A DNA stretch of 64,000 nucleotides from Apium graveolens (Eukaryota > Streptophyta > Magnoliopsida > Apiales > Apiaceae), in contig NC_133657.1 of assembly GCF_009905375.1 (NCBI RefSeq), forward strand, positions 64,792,219 to 64,856,218. The letters run 5' to 3'. Of this stretch, positions 12,429 to 23,625 are shown piece after piece (the first letter of the stretch is position 1; the number at the start of each line of letters is the position of its first letter). The notes under the pieces were generated by a model. The model did not search any database, was not told the DNA's origin, and saw nothing but the letters and a program-made list of their open reading frames with translations. The translations under genes were made by a program, and so were the position numbers.

Positions 12429-15400
12429 TCAGTTGTCTTCCCTTCCGAATTGACCTTCTTCCAAATCTTGAAGCAACTCCTTGTCAAAGACATGATCCTT
12501 TTCTGAAGTGAAGCTGGCTGGTCTGACTGGTTGAACTCCAACTGACTTTAGCTTATTCTTGAACTGATTGTACCTTTTAATATTCTTTTCACAATAAGCT
12601 TGAATCAGATCAGCAACTTGAGTTTTCAACATGGATGAATATCCGGCAGTTCTTAAGTGATGTTCCATCCAGACAAGCTGCTTAGCAGAGTAGTCTTTAA
12701 GAGATTGTGAATCGAGCTGGCAGATTTGAAGACAATTAGACTTAAAGAATCTTACCTGATGAGGATTGTTGACCACTTGAGGACTAGCCCTGCTGGCAAA
12801 CTCTATGAGCCTTTCTCGAAGAACTTCATTCAATTCTGAGCTTCTTTTGACTTTGTTGAGAAGAACCCAAATCTCTGATAAAGAACGATTCTCAAACAGA
12901 TGAAGTGATACCTTGAAAGATCCTTCACTCTAACAATATACAAATATGCACATTTCATTTAGAGATCTGTCAAAGGCAGCTGTGATCCTTGAGACTTCAG
13001 TCTTGATAGTATTCATGTACATGTCATTGTTTGGATTAGAGATTTCCAGCTTGTCAAGAAGATGTAGAAACTGCCTATCATTGTTTGTGCTCAGCTGAGG
13101 CATATTAAATACTCTCCTAGCTTCATCCCATTTTTCACCAATCTTCAGTTTGACATCTCTTCTCCTTTATTTAGCTTTAATGTCATGAAGACGTTGCTTT
13201 TCAAGAGTTTCTGTTCATTCAATGTTTTTCCTCATGTCAATGATCTGGGATACCTTTTTGAGTTCAGCTTCTTTTCTTTTTAACTCTGACTGCTGCTGCT
13301 GAAACTCTTTCTCAAAAACATGATCCACTTGAGCTTCATCCTCCCATTCTCCAAAATCACTTTCCTCCTCAGCTTCAAAGAAACCATCTTTATCTTCCAA
13401 GACTGGTTCAGTGGGAATGTCAAAAATATCAAAGTCATCCGGTTCTCCACTATAGTAGACATCATCAGCCTTCCTTGTGTCTCCAGCAGAAGAATCTTTT
13501 TATTTTCCCTTTTCACCTCTCCCTTGCTTCTCCCCCTTAGTTGAGGAATCCTCTACAGATTTTCCTCTAGCCCCTCCCTGACCTCCATTACCTCCAGAGC
13601 CTGAGCCTCCACCAGACGGCCCTTCAAACAAAGTCCTTTGTTCTTCATTAGGGCAGTGAGAATTTTTGATCATGAAATACAAGTGCTTCATCCCTTCACT
13701 GAGATGTTCCATGCCCGTCTCTATCTTCAGAAGGAGTCCAGTGAATGATTCATTTCAACCAAGTCTTCAAGAGAAGTCATTCTTGTATGGAGAGAGCAGA
13801 AGTTTGAAATGTCTTCAGTTGATAAAGTTGGAGATGCCTGGATTGAGTTAAGATTTGGTACAACAGTGGACTTCCAAGCTGAGATATCATTTCTAAGAAA
13901 TGCCAGCTGATTGTTGACAGAGGTGGAAGAAGAAGACCGTTCAACCACTTGTGCTTTGAATGTTTGAGCCTCAGCCTGACTTTTTGCAAGTTGTTCTTTC
14001 AGATCAGCGATTTGAGCTAACAGATTTTCAGTGTTTGTGTCTGTGTGTGCGCTCAACTGAATATCTCTCCTGTTTGGTTCACTCAACTCACGTGCTTGTG
14101 TATCTTTCAATATAATTGCTCGTGAGGAGCCTTCCTGTTGCTGATCTTCTGTACCTGCAATTGAAATCACCCTAGCCTCTTCAAGAGAGGTCAGTGGTGG
14201 TGCAATGGGAATTCGCGAGTCCCGATCCTCAGTCAAACCTATCTTTTCATGTGAAATAGATGTCTGAATTGCTTCAGGGATAGATTGACCGAGTTGCCCT
14301 CCACTTTCTACAGATAAATCTGCGAGTGGAGAATCCCGTGAGGGAGCCAGAGGTGTTTGATCTGGGAGGGGAGAAAATGACTCTAATAAAGGTGGCTGAG
14401 AGTCAGATTTTCCCTCAGAAGCATGTGACTACTCTTCTGCCGTAACTATGGTAGGCACTGTAACTGACTCAATGTGCACTCCTCACTCTGTGTCCTGAGT
14501 ATCATCTATTGGTTTGTATACTTCCATTGTGAGTAATGTAAGTGTGCTTGACTCAGTACAAGATGCCATGGCCCTATGGCGAATTTCAATAGATTCATCC
14601 TGTTGAGAGAATGTCTCTAAAAACTATTCACTGGCCATATCAAAGTCCATGTCCTGTTGGGAGGAAAAGGATGGCCTTTCAGATGCCTCAGTAAATGTTC
14701 TTCTTATCTTGGGAGGAGGCAGAGCTGAGGGTTCATTCACATCCAACAACATACTACTTCCTACTAACTTTCTCGGTAACATTTTAGACAGTGGGGGAGA
14801 GGTTGAGATAGGTTGTGACTCTGTGTTTGACTCTATGACCTGGGATTAAAGCTACGGTTCTACAACTTCATGGTCAGCCCTATCAACCACTGGGCGTCTT
14901 TCAACAGAAGTAGGAATAGTTTGAGAGTGAGGAATTATTACCTACAGTGGAAGAGCATCTGATGTTTGAGCCTGGGTGGCTTGAACCACTGGAGGTTGAG
15001 CTTGCTGTTCATGACCGGGAAGATTGAAAATTGGTAAAGGAATGAAAGTGGCCATGAAAGCAGATACAAGTACTGGAACTTGCATGAATTTAAAGGTTGT
15101 GTCTTGGCGTGTGTAAATCTTTTTGCTTACGGGAGGGGGTTCAGATACTGATGAGTTAGCAAAAAGAGCCTTATGCTCAGGTGTGAGAAGATGTTCTGCT
15201 ATAAGCATGAGAAAGCGAGCGTAATAGCAAGAAACCCTACGATTTATAGAATGATCACGTAAAGCTGTAGTGAGACGTCTCAGAAGAATGGGTAAAAGTA
15301 GTTTTCCAAAATTGATTCTTTGATTGAAAACAACCGCAAGACCAATATACTGCAGAGTGGAAGTGATGTTGTGAAAGTTAGATTTAGTGCAGTTGGCAAA

Positions 15401-15828
15401 CACTTTGGAAAGTGTATCAAAGAAAATGTCCCATTCAGAAACCAAATTGAATTTAGAAAGCTTGGTTAAATTAATCACCCCCTGATAGTGAATGGCATGA
15501 AAAAAAATTGAAATCTCATTTTCAGAGGGTAAATTACAGAAATTGTCCATTGGAAAATTTAACGCTCGATTGATAACTGTTTCATCAACTACATACTGTG
15601 TGTTTGCCACGGTGAATGAAAAAGTTTTGAATCATCGGCCACAGTAGAGGTTGTGCAAATCAGTCTAAGCAGATCAACATTTAATAGCACATTTGATTTA
15701 ATAGCAGAGCTAACAATCGAATGGTCATTTAAAAATCTAATACACGGCTTAAATTTTTCCACATCACATTTTTCTGGATTAAAATAACCAACATGACTAT
15801 GCGAGACAATTTGAAAATTGAGAGCCAT
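12429..15828 (-). pseudogene. E4 envelope-like ORF
   Basis: Start chosen at ATG 15828 (MALNFQIVSHSHVGYF). The N-terminal domain runs to about 15000 with one frame change near 15600 and is conserved with E1 and E3. A Pro/Gln-rich stretch, a Ser/Thr-rich acidic region with stops (14940-14240), a coiled-coil segment (about 14080-13900), a Gly-rich patch (about 13630-13560) and a Lys/Glu-rich helical segment follow. The C-terminal domain (12833-12429) ends DLEEGQFGREDN. Total length is about 1130 codons. No hydrophobic anchor is evident, so envelope is only the family label. It ends about 260 bp before the polypurine tract. Confidence 0.8.
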
Positions 15829-16121
15829 TAAAAATATAATAAAACACACACTTTCAGAATTTTAAGAATAATATTAAGAAAATTCGAATTAAAAAAAAAA
15901 TTAATAATTCGAATTAAATCAATTATATCCGAAAAATTTAGAAAGTAATGTATTTCGTTAATATTCTTAACTCACAATAGGATCTGCAAACTCACAAGAC
16001 ACAATATTAACTAAATAAAAACAAACAAAAAAAATTGATTTTGAAGGGAAAAAAAACGAAGTGAAAATAGTTTAAAAAAAATCGACAGCACTTCCTTACT
16101 GTATGTATACACACGAATATG

Positions 16122-16136
16122 TATATATATAATCAG
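16122..16136 (-). promoter_or_regulatory. TATA-like tract before E4 env-like ORF
   Basis: atatatatac-type run on the minus strand, about 145 bp downstream of the hairpin array and about 300 bp upstream of the env-like ATG. An AT-rich spacer can hold such a run by chance, so support is modest. Confidence 0.35.
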
Positions 16137-16278
16137 TAAAGTGTGCTGAGTAAAAACTCGAGCAGGAAGACAAAAATGGTGATTTGATCGAAGGGAGAGA
16201 GAGAAACAAGGCACGACTGTTGGAATAAAAAAATGAACTGATTACAATCATAAAACAAAAAAACATTAAGTAGGACAA

Positions 16279-16660
16279 CTGGTATGACAATCGAGGAAAG
16301 TCATACCGATTGTCTTCCCGATTGTCATACCAGGCAAACGGTTGGAAATTAAAAAAGTAAAAAAAAATAACTGGTATGACAATCTGATAGTCATACCGAT
16401 TATCATACCAGTATAAAATACAGGAATTAAACCTAATAAACTAGAAAGACAATCGATAGTCATACCGATTGTCATTCTAGTACAAAATAAAAAGAAATAT
16501 ATTTGATATAAATTTTATTACTGGCAAGACTATTGATAGTCATACCGATTGTCTTGCCAGTATAAAATTAATCTGAAAATAAAATTAAACACACATATAT
16601 ATATACTGAAATGACTTTCAGCAAGATAATTTCAATTGTCTTGCCGATTGTCATTGCAGT
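16279..16660 (-). repeat. Array of five hairpin units in E4 pol-env spacer
   Basis: Units at 16279-16333, 16371-16411, 16441-16480, 16521-16560 and about 16616-16660. Unit 1 has perfect 14-bp arms ctggtatgacaatc / gattgtcataccag; units 2 and 3 pair at 13 of 14, unit 4 at 12 of 14, unit 5 is weaker. Units 1-4 carry agtcatacc in the loop, usually gatagtcatacc. Arms vary between units in both halves (ctggtatg.., ctagaaag.., ctggcaag..) while staying paired, so pairing seems to matter more than sequence. The spacing is about 70-95 bp. Confidence 0.85.
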
Positions 16661-16896
16661 AATAAAATAATTATAAACAGAATATACACTTATAGTTACA
16701 GAATATATTTACAAAAATAATAATATTTCAGAAGTAATTATATCTTATTCCAAAAATAGATTTCTATTGAATTTTAGCAAAAAAAATTCATACAAATATA
16801 TTTTTAGAGAAAATAAAATATTCCGAGATATTAAAATTAACAAGTAGAATAAATAAAAAAGATAAGATAATAAAACTTACTGAATTGCAGAAAAAT

Positions 16897-16944
16897 AAAT
16901 TTGCAAATGAATTTTTCATTCATGAAAAATTTATTTGTAAATTC
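16897..16944 (-). repeat. Near-perfect palindrome just after pol stop
   Basis: 23-bp arms (20 of 23 paired) around a 2-bp centre, 32 bp past the pol stop. The left arm begins aaatttgcaaatgaattttt. In RNA it would form one long AU-rich stem. Similar to a DNA cruciform or a stem that marks the end of the pol message; the role is unknown. Confidence 0.75.
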
Positions 16945-16975
16945 ATTCAAGAACAGATTTCAGATATTAACAAGT

Positions 16976-18991
16976 TTAATCACTAAAGCTATTCAACATA
17001 CCCAATTTACCAACTAATCTGGTAAATGTGGATCCATCAAGAGGTTTAGTGAAAATATCTGCTATTTGTTCTTCTGTTGGAACAAAAAATAGTTCAACAG
17101 TACCATTCATGACGTGCTCTCTAATAAAATGATACCTGATGTCAATGTGCTTGGTCCTTGTATGCTGTACAGGGTTGTTGGTGATGGCTATTGCACTTGT
17201 ATTGTCATATAGAATAGGTATTTTGTTCAATACAGAGCCATAGTTCCGTAGCTGATTCCTAATCCACAAGATCTGAGCACAGCAGCTTCCAGCAGCAATA
17301 TATTCAGCCTCGGTCGTTGAATTGGAAACTGTTTGTTGTTTCTTGCTGTACCATGAGACTAGTCTGCTACCTAGGAATTGACAACTCCCTGAGGTGCTTT
17401 TCCTATCAACAACACTTCCTGTATAATCTGAATCTGTATATCAAACAAGGTTAAAACCAGATTCTTTAGGGTACCAAATACCTAGATTTGGTGTTCCCTT
17501 AAGATATCTCAAGATTCGTTTAACAGCAACGAGATGAATATCTCTAGGATCCGCTTGGAACCTTGCACATAAGCATGTAGCATACGTAATATCTGGTCTA
17601 CTTGCAGTAAGATAGAGTAATGAGCCAATCATACCTCTGTAGCTTGTGACATCTACCTTAATGGAGTTTTCACATGGTCCAAGCTTGACAGTTGTAGTTG
17701 ACGGAGTCCTTGCTGATGCAGAATCCTCTAGATTGTACTTTTTGTGGAGTTCCTTGAGATACTTGGATTGACAAATAAAAGTTCCATCTAACCTTTGATT
17801 TACTTGTAATCCAAGAAAGAACTTCAGCTCTCCCATCATGCTCATTTCAAATTTGTTGGGCATTAACTAAGCAAATCTCTTACAGAGATTATCATTAGTA
17901 GACCCAAATATTATATCATCCACATAGACTTGGACTAATATAGTATCATTCTTATGCTTTTTAGAAAAGAGAGTTTTGTCTATGACACCTCTAATAAAGC
18001 TATTTTCAATAAGAAATTCAGAGAGAGTGTCATACCATTTTTTCGGAGACTGTTTCAGACCATAGATAGCCTTGAAAAGAAAGTAGACAAAATCCAAATG
18101 ATCTGGATCTTCAAAACCAGGAGGTTGCTCTACATACACCTCTTCATCCAGCTTTCCATTCAGAAAGGCACTCTTGACATCCATTTAATAAACTTTAAAG
18201 TTAGAGAATGCTGCAAATGCCAGAAATATCCTGATGGCCTCTAGTCTAGCCACTGGAGCATAGGTTTCATCATAATCAAAGCCTTCAGCTTGAGAATACC
18301 CTTTAGCTACCAGTCTTGCTTTGTTTCTTATAACCACACCATCTTCATCTAGTTTATTCCTGAATACCCACCGAGTACCAACAACTTTCTTGTGTATAGG
18401 TCTAGGTACCAGTTTCCAGACTTGTTGATGTTCAAACTAATTGAGTTCATCTTGCATAGCAATCACCCAATCTAGATCAGTCAGTGCTTCTTCAATCTTC
18501 TTAGGTTCCATCTCAGAAAGAAATCCTGAGAATAGACATTCATTTTGAGTAGCACGTCTAGTTCTGACTCCAACATCTGGATCACCAATAATCAACTCAA
18601 AAGGATGAGCTTTATTCCAGACAGTCTGTATTGGAAGATTTGATCTTGATGATTCGCCTCGAAACACATTGGGATATTGTGTCCTACTAGTTGATCCTTC
18701 AGCATCTCCCCCTGAGTTGTTGTCAGGTTGACTTGATGATTCTTCGTCAGTAGCAGTGGTATCTTAATTGTTGCAAATGTTTCCATCACCATTACCTTGA
18801 GTATCATCATGATTAACAGGTTCTTCACCAGCAACAACCTCAGGTTCTTGATCATGTTCTGATTTTGAATCTGACATATCATCAAACTTCAGTTTCTCAA
18901 AAGGATCTTCAGTTTGGATACCAGGGAGTTTAGTATCATCAAATGTAACATTGACACTTTCAGTTACTTTGTGTTGATCAATGATATACAC
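16976..18991 (-). pseudogene. pol: E4 reverse transcriptase and RNase H
   Basis: Frame change near 18980, then one frame to the natural end at 16976. A Ser/Asp/Asn-rich linker precedes the Ty1-type RT ([57 protein letters not shown]). The YVDD catalytic block is intact. RNase H follows (RPDITYATCLCARF, YTDSDYTGS region at about 17440, DNTSAIAITNNPVQHTRTKH, and the closing EEQIADIFTKPLDGSTF). Stops at about 18771, 18434, 18184, 17866 and 17440 interrupt it. It copies element RNA into DNA and degrades the template. Confidence 0.9.
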
Positions 18992-20124
18992 CCTGTATGA
19001 TCTTCTTCCATATCCAACAAAAATACCTTCATATGCTTTTCCTCAAATTTACCACGACGATCATCTCCATCCTTGAGCACGAAGCATCTGGCACCAAATA
19101 CATGAAAGTATTTGATAGAAGGTTTCTGTTCATTCATAGTCTCATAAGGAGTTTTCATGAAGTCTTTGTTGATTAGAGTTCGATTCTGAGTATAACATGC
19201 AGTATTGACAGCTTCATCCCAAAAGTACATTGGAAGACCTGATTCACTTAACATCGTTCTTGCAGCTTCAATCAATGTACGATTCTTCCTTTCTACCACT
19301 CCATTTTGCTGAGGGGTTCTAGGAGCTGAAAATTGTCTGGTAATCCCTTTGTCTGTACAGAATCCATTGAGAAGTCAATTCTTGAATTCTGTTCCATTAT
19401 ATGACCTTATTGTTCTAACAGGGACATTAGAATCTAACTCGATCAACTTGATATGATCAATCACAACTTGTGGTATTTCATCCTTAGAGTGAAGGAATAA
19501 GACCCACGTATACTTGGAATAATCATCAACTATCACAAGACAGTAACACTTCTTTGACATCGAAAGAACATTAACTAGTCCAAATAAATCCATGTGTAAT
19601 AATTGCAGAACACCAGTTATGGAGGATGTGTCAGTGCCTCTATGACTTGCTTTCTTTGACTTTCCTTTCTGGCAAGCCTCACACAGTCCTTCTGGGGAGA
19701 ATTCCAGCTAAGGAAGACCTCTGACCAATTCTCTTTTGACAAGAGAATTCATTGTTTTGAAATTGAGATGAGAAAGTCTCTTGTGCCATAGCCAACTCTC
19801 ATCTGACGATGCCTTTGAATAGAAATAATTGACTTCAGGATTGCTTCCATAGTTCATGTCAGCTACGAATAGATTTCCTTTCCGGATTCCCATCAATGAG
19901 GGTTTTTCACTTTTCTTGTGCAGAATCTGACACTTCAACTTGTCGAATAAAACATTATAGTCGTTGTCACAGAACTGACTAATACTAAGCAGATTGTGTT
20001 CAAGTCCTTGCACAACATACACATTTTCAATGATAACATTACCAGCTAGCAAACAACCATATCCCTCAGTTAGACCTTTGCTGTTATCTCCAAAGGTAAC
20101 CACTGGGCCAGCTTTCTCAACCAC
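18964..20124 (-). pseudogene. pol: E4 integrase
   Basis: Continues the protease frame. GAG-pre-integrase zinc region: SWLWHKRLSHLNFKTMNSLV, then after a stop a CxxC pair (about 19675-19690). Core domain: Asp in LHMDLFGLVN, but the second catalytic Asp position reads Tyr (RTIRSYNGTEFKN), then a stop at about 19375; Glu is kept in NGVVERKNRTLIEAA. The C-terminal domain reads to about 18964. Integrase inserts the cDNA into host DNA; with the Asp changed and two stops this copy should be inactive. Confidence 0.88.
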
Positions 20125-20127
20125 ATT

Positions 20128-20659
20128 TCATAGCAGGGCTCTATCTCCGGTCATATGTCTTGACGATCCATTGTCAAGAATCCACACTACCGGTTGCACC
20201 TGTTTAATGCCCTGCAATACAAATGGATTAGACCTTCTTCGGAACCCAAGCTTGGTTGGGTCCGGCATACTTGTAAAATTGGCCTTTATCAGGCAAAACA
20301 ACATTCTTAACTTTAATGTTCTCAACTTTCTCAATGACTGGACATTTGACCTTGTAAACAGCCTTAACAAATTTCTGTTTAGGCTTAGGCACAAATGTCT
20401 CCTTTCTAGCTTTAGGAGGACTAGCAGTCTTAGACCTATCATGCTTCCTGTTATTCACATGCTGACGAGGAGTAGTCTTATCATTAGAAACATGCTTACC
20501 ATTAAAATAAGCATACATCAAATTAAAAGCATAAGGCATACAATCAGGAACGCCACATGCTTTATGAGAGGGATTAACAATAGGCAACTTAAGCATGGTA
20601 GACATGGCATTTTTGTTATCCAACTCATGTGTGTCTGAGTTAGTCTCAGTTGCTTTCAC
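20128..20659 (-). pseudogene. pol: E4 gag-pol linker and protease
   Basis: A basic hydrophilic linker in one frame (20659-20228) overlaps a second frame (20442-20128) that carries the retropepsin motif WILDNGSSRHMTG at about 20165-20203. The change of frame between them is either a decayed join or a programmed shift; decay is the simpler reading. Protease would cut the polyprotein. Confidence 0.75.
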
Positions 20660-20771
20660 AACTTTGACTGGAACCTCTAAGGCTAAAGAGTTCTACAATA
20701 AGCAAGCTATTAATCAAACATCTGGAGTAGGTTATGATTATAATGTTGCTATTGGAGAATTAGGCATAAAC

Positions 20772-22241
20772 TCATGTATGTCTATTCCCTAGAAAAGATA
20801 CTTGTTCTTTTAATTTATCTTGATTAATGTGCACAAGTCTTAATTCATTGACCTCTTTCTCAAGGTCTTTGATTTGTTGAGTTAACATTTCATTATCACG
20901 ACGAGCACAATCTAAGGAGCCTCCTAGATGATAGACTAATTCAGCATCAGTGAATTTTACCTCTTTTCTTGACGATGAGGTGTTTGTATCACTAGCCATA
21001 AGAGCAAGATTCCCAACTTCTTCATCTTCACTGTCAGTATCATCCCAGCTTCTTCCCTTTGCCAGGTAAGCCCTTTCAGATTTACTCTTCTGATTAGAAT
21101 CATAAGAGTTCTTCCTAACTTGTTTTGGCTTCCTGCATTCTGTGGCAAAGTGTCCCAACTCATTGCAGTTAAAGCATCGAATGGTGCTTCGATAAACCAT
21201 CCCTATTTTGTACCCACCACTACTGGTTTTAGAGGATGAAGATCCACCTTTCTGGAATTTGTTGTAGTTGGACTTGTACTTGAACTTGGGATTCCTCTTG
21301 AATCTGACATTGGAGAATCTCTTGACAATCAGGGCCATTGACTCATCTTCCAATTGCTCCAGTTCTTCCAAGGAGTAAAAATCATCTCCTCATTGATTTA
21401 TAGTAGGAGGATCAAATTCTGCTACTATCACATTTTCTTCAGCCTTGGAAGACTGTACCATTTTCTCTGACTGTTGAGATTATTGTTGTTGTTGTGGTTG
21501 CTATTGTTGTTCTTCAGCTACTAGAGCAGTAGACGTCCTGACCACTCTTCCTTTCCCGTAGACTTCCTTCTGCTGAATCTGCTCCAACTCATAGGTTTTT
21601 AACACACCATAGAGCCTTTCCAAAGAAATCTCACTCAGATCTCTTGCTTCTCTTATGGCAGTGATTCTATGTTCGAGGTGATTTGGCAGTGTTAAAAGGA
21701 ACTTTTTATTGACCTCCCTGATTGAATAATATTTACCATTTATGTTCAGGTTGTTGATCAATGCATTGCACCTCTCAAACACTTCAGTGATTCCTTCTCC
21801 TGGATTGGATTTAAAATGTTCATACTCAGAGGTTAGGTTCTCTAATTTTTTCTCCCTAACTTCCTCTGTGCCTTCATTAATCACCTCAATAGTTTCCCAG
21901 ATGTGTTTGGAATCTTTACAGTTCATCACATGTCTATTCATCAAGGGATCAAGGGAATCAACTAAAATTAATTGAAGGCTAGCATCCAAGGAGGCTTCTT
22001 CTTTTTCAGCAGGAGAAAAATCCTCAGGATTCTTTACATAGGTTCTAGCTTTGGTAATCACAACATTATTTTCTATTACCTCTGGTTCAATAACCATCGG
22101 AATTTTTGGACCCTTCTTTAACACTTCCAGATATTTGGGATTTGCAACTTATAAAAACAATAGCATCTTCTTCTTCCACATAACATAATTTTCTTTATCG
22201 AATAGTGGAATTTTAACGGTTCCAACTTTTTGTGTAGTCAT
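20772..22241 (-). pseudogene. gag: E4 gag with zinc knuckle
   Basis: ATG at 22241 opens a single frame that continues to 20772 with in-frame stops at about 22151, 21498, 21477 and 21390. The N-terminal half is a UBN2-type copia gag (KIPLFDKENYVMWKKKM near the start, a helical body, LEHRITAIREARDLSEISL). A Gln-rich stretch is followed by a basic linker and one CCHC knuckle (CFNCNELGHFATEC, about 21165-21125). The Asp/Glu-rich segment SWDDTDSEDEEVGNLALMA and a coiled coil close the frame. It encapsidates element RNA; no frameshift is needed, only stops, so it is among the better-kept genes here. Confidence 0.88.
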
Positions 22242-22322
22242 TATGAATTTTTGAGTAAATAAAAATTCAAGGAGTGGAAGAATCACAAAAGTCTAGGATC
22301 TTGATTTGTCCGTTAATCAGAA

Positions 22323-22335
22323 GGCTCTGATACCA
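22323..22335 (-). other. E4 primer binding site
   Basis: ggctctgatacca on the plus strand, that is tggtatcagagcc in the sense direction, two bases from the 5' LTR. Confidence 0.93.
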
Positions 22336-22337
22336 AT

Positions 22338-23620
22338 TGTTAGGTCCCAATATGTTTGTAGAAGGGGGGTTGAATACAAACTATACCGTTTAATCGAATA
22401 AAATGCGGAATAAAAAAGTGAAACGAAATTCAAGTTAAATAAAACTATTATTAAACTTGAAAGGTGTTACAACAACGGTATCGTTTACAAGGGATTAATC
22501 TCAAATAAATCATTCCAAATCTAGAATAAATTCGACATGAATTTTTTCTATTTTTGAAATAAAAAGGATCAAATGCTAAATGCAATTTGAGATTAAGTTC
22601 TAGGGATTTTAATTCGCTAGATAGTTACACAAGAACAAGAGAAGGATTTTTAGTGGTTTAGATTTAACAATAAATACTAGAAATTAATGTCCTGAGAAAT
22701 TGCAATAAGTTCTCTGCTTTTTCTTTGTTCTGTGTTCTTCGGTGTTTTTTGTGATATTCAATGCTATCTGTTGAACATCAGCTGCTGCTCTTTTATATTC
22801 AATCAACCTTTGATTTTAATTGGCAAGACAATCCTGTTAGCTCAGCAAGACAATCCTTTTAACTGGTAGAACTTTCGGTAGGACTATTGATTGAACTGGT
22901 AGAACTTTCGGTAGGACTATTGATTGAACTAGTAGAACTTTCGGCAAGACAATCTAACAAGGCTTGGAAAGACTTTCGGTATGACAATCCAATTGTCATA
23001 CCAGTTCAAATATTTGTCTTGCTGATTTAATTTTGAATATTAATTCAAAATCATTTCTGAAAAATGCATAATATTAATTCAGAATTAATTAGCCAATTAA
23101 TTCAATTAATCAATAAATTAATCTTTGCAGATATAATTTATTTTCTTAATTAAATTATATGACTTAATTAATTAATAGAGAATTAATACTAATCTTGAAC
23201 AGCAACCACTCTTCTGACAATCTTCTGAAAATCACTGAAACTTATGAATCCATTTCACCACTTCAATGTTGACACTCGATGTACTGTTTGGTTCATGAAT
23301 GACTAACATCGGTGATGTTTCTTCATGTCTTGATTTTCTTCAGATTAAATCTCTGTAATTAATTGATACCCTGACGAGATCTCTGTCACTTGATTAAATC
23401 CACAATCTTGATTTATATCACTGAGGCTTGATCAATTTCTTGAGCTTCTTCCAGTGAATTAAGTCCTCAAGACTGTAGATGAACAATGTTACTTAATCCT
23501 TTGACATATGTTACTTTGAAAGATCTTTCTGATGATAGAACCACTATTTACTTGTTACATCCTTATTTTAGTTGAGTTAAATCCTCGAATAAACAAATAG
23601 GCTATGACATATGCCTTTCA
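22338..23620 (-). repeat. E4 5' LTR
   Basis: 1283 bp. In the sense direction it starts tgaaaggcatatgtc and ends gggacctaaca. It contains the 33-bp tandem repeat (22862-22958), a short hairpin (ggtatgacaatcc...tgtcatacc) and a TATA box. Confidence 0.95.
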
Positions 23621-23625
23621 AACAG

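Larger units (their letters stand above)
15850..16975 (-). other. E4 pol-env spacer with hairpin array
   Basis: About 1.1 kb without coding potential between pol and the env-like ORF. In the sense direction it holds a near-perfect palindrome just after the pol stop, AT-rich sequence, an array of five hairpin units, a purine/pyrimidine patch (16190-16210), a TATA-like tract (16122-16136) and then an A/T-rich leader to the env-like ATG. The components are listed separately. Confidence 0.75.
10883..23620 (-). mobile_element. E4: SIRE-type Ty1/copia element with env-like ORF, full length
   Basis: 12.7 kb, bounded by LTRs of 1284 and 1283 bp and by TSD aacag (10878-10882, 23621-23625), inside the env-like ORF of E3. 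On the minus strand the order is 5' LTR (22338-23620), primer site, gag, protease, integrase, RT, RNase H, a long non-coding spacer, env-like ORF, polypurine tract, 3' LTR. The LTRs differ at about 35 sites by eye (near 3%), mostly transitions, less than E3 as nesting requires. All domains are present, but several stops and frame changes disable them. Confidence 0.95.

Noticed and set aside
16279..16660. Possible CRISPR-like array
   Set aside because: Units are inverted repeats with varied arms and AT-rich gaps of uneven length in a plant retrotransposon; no conserved direct repeat or spacers.
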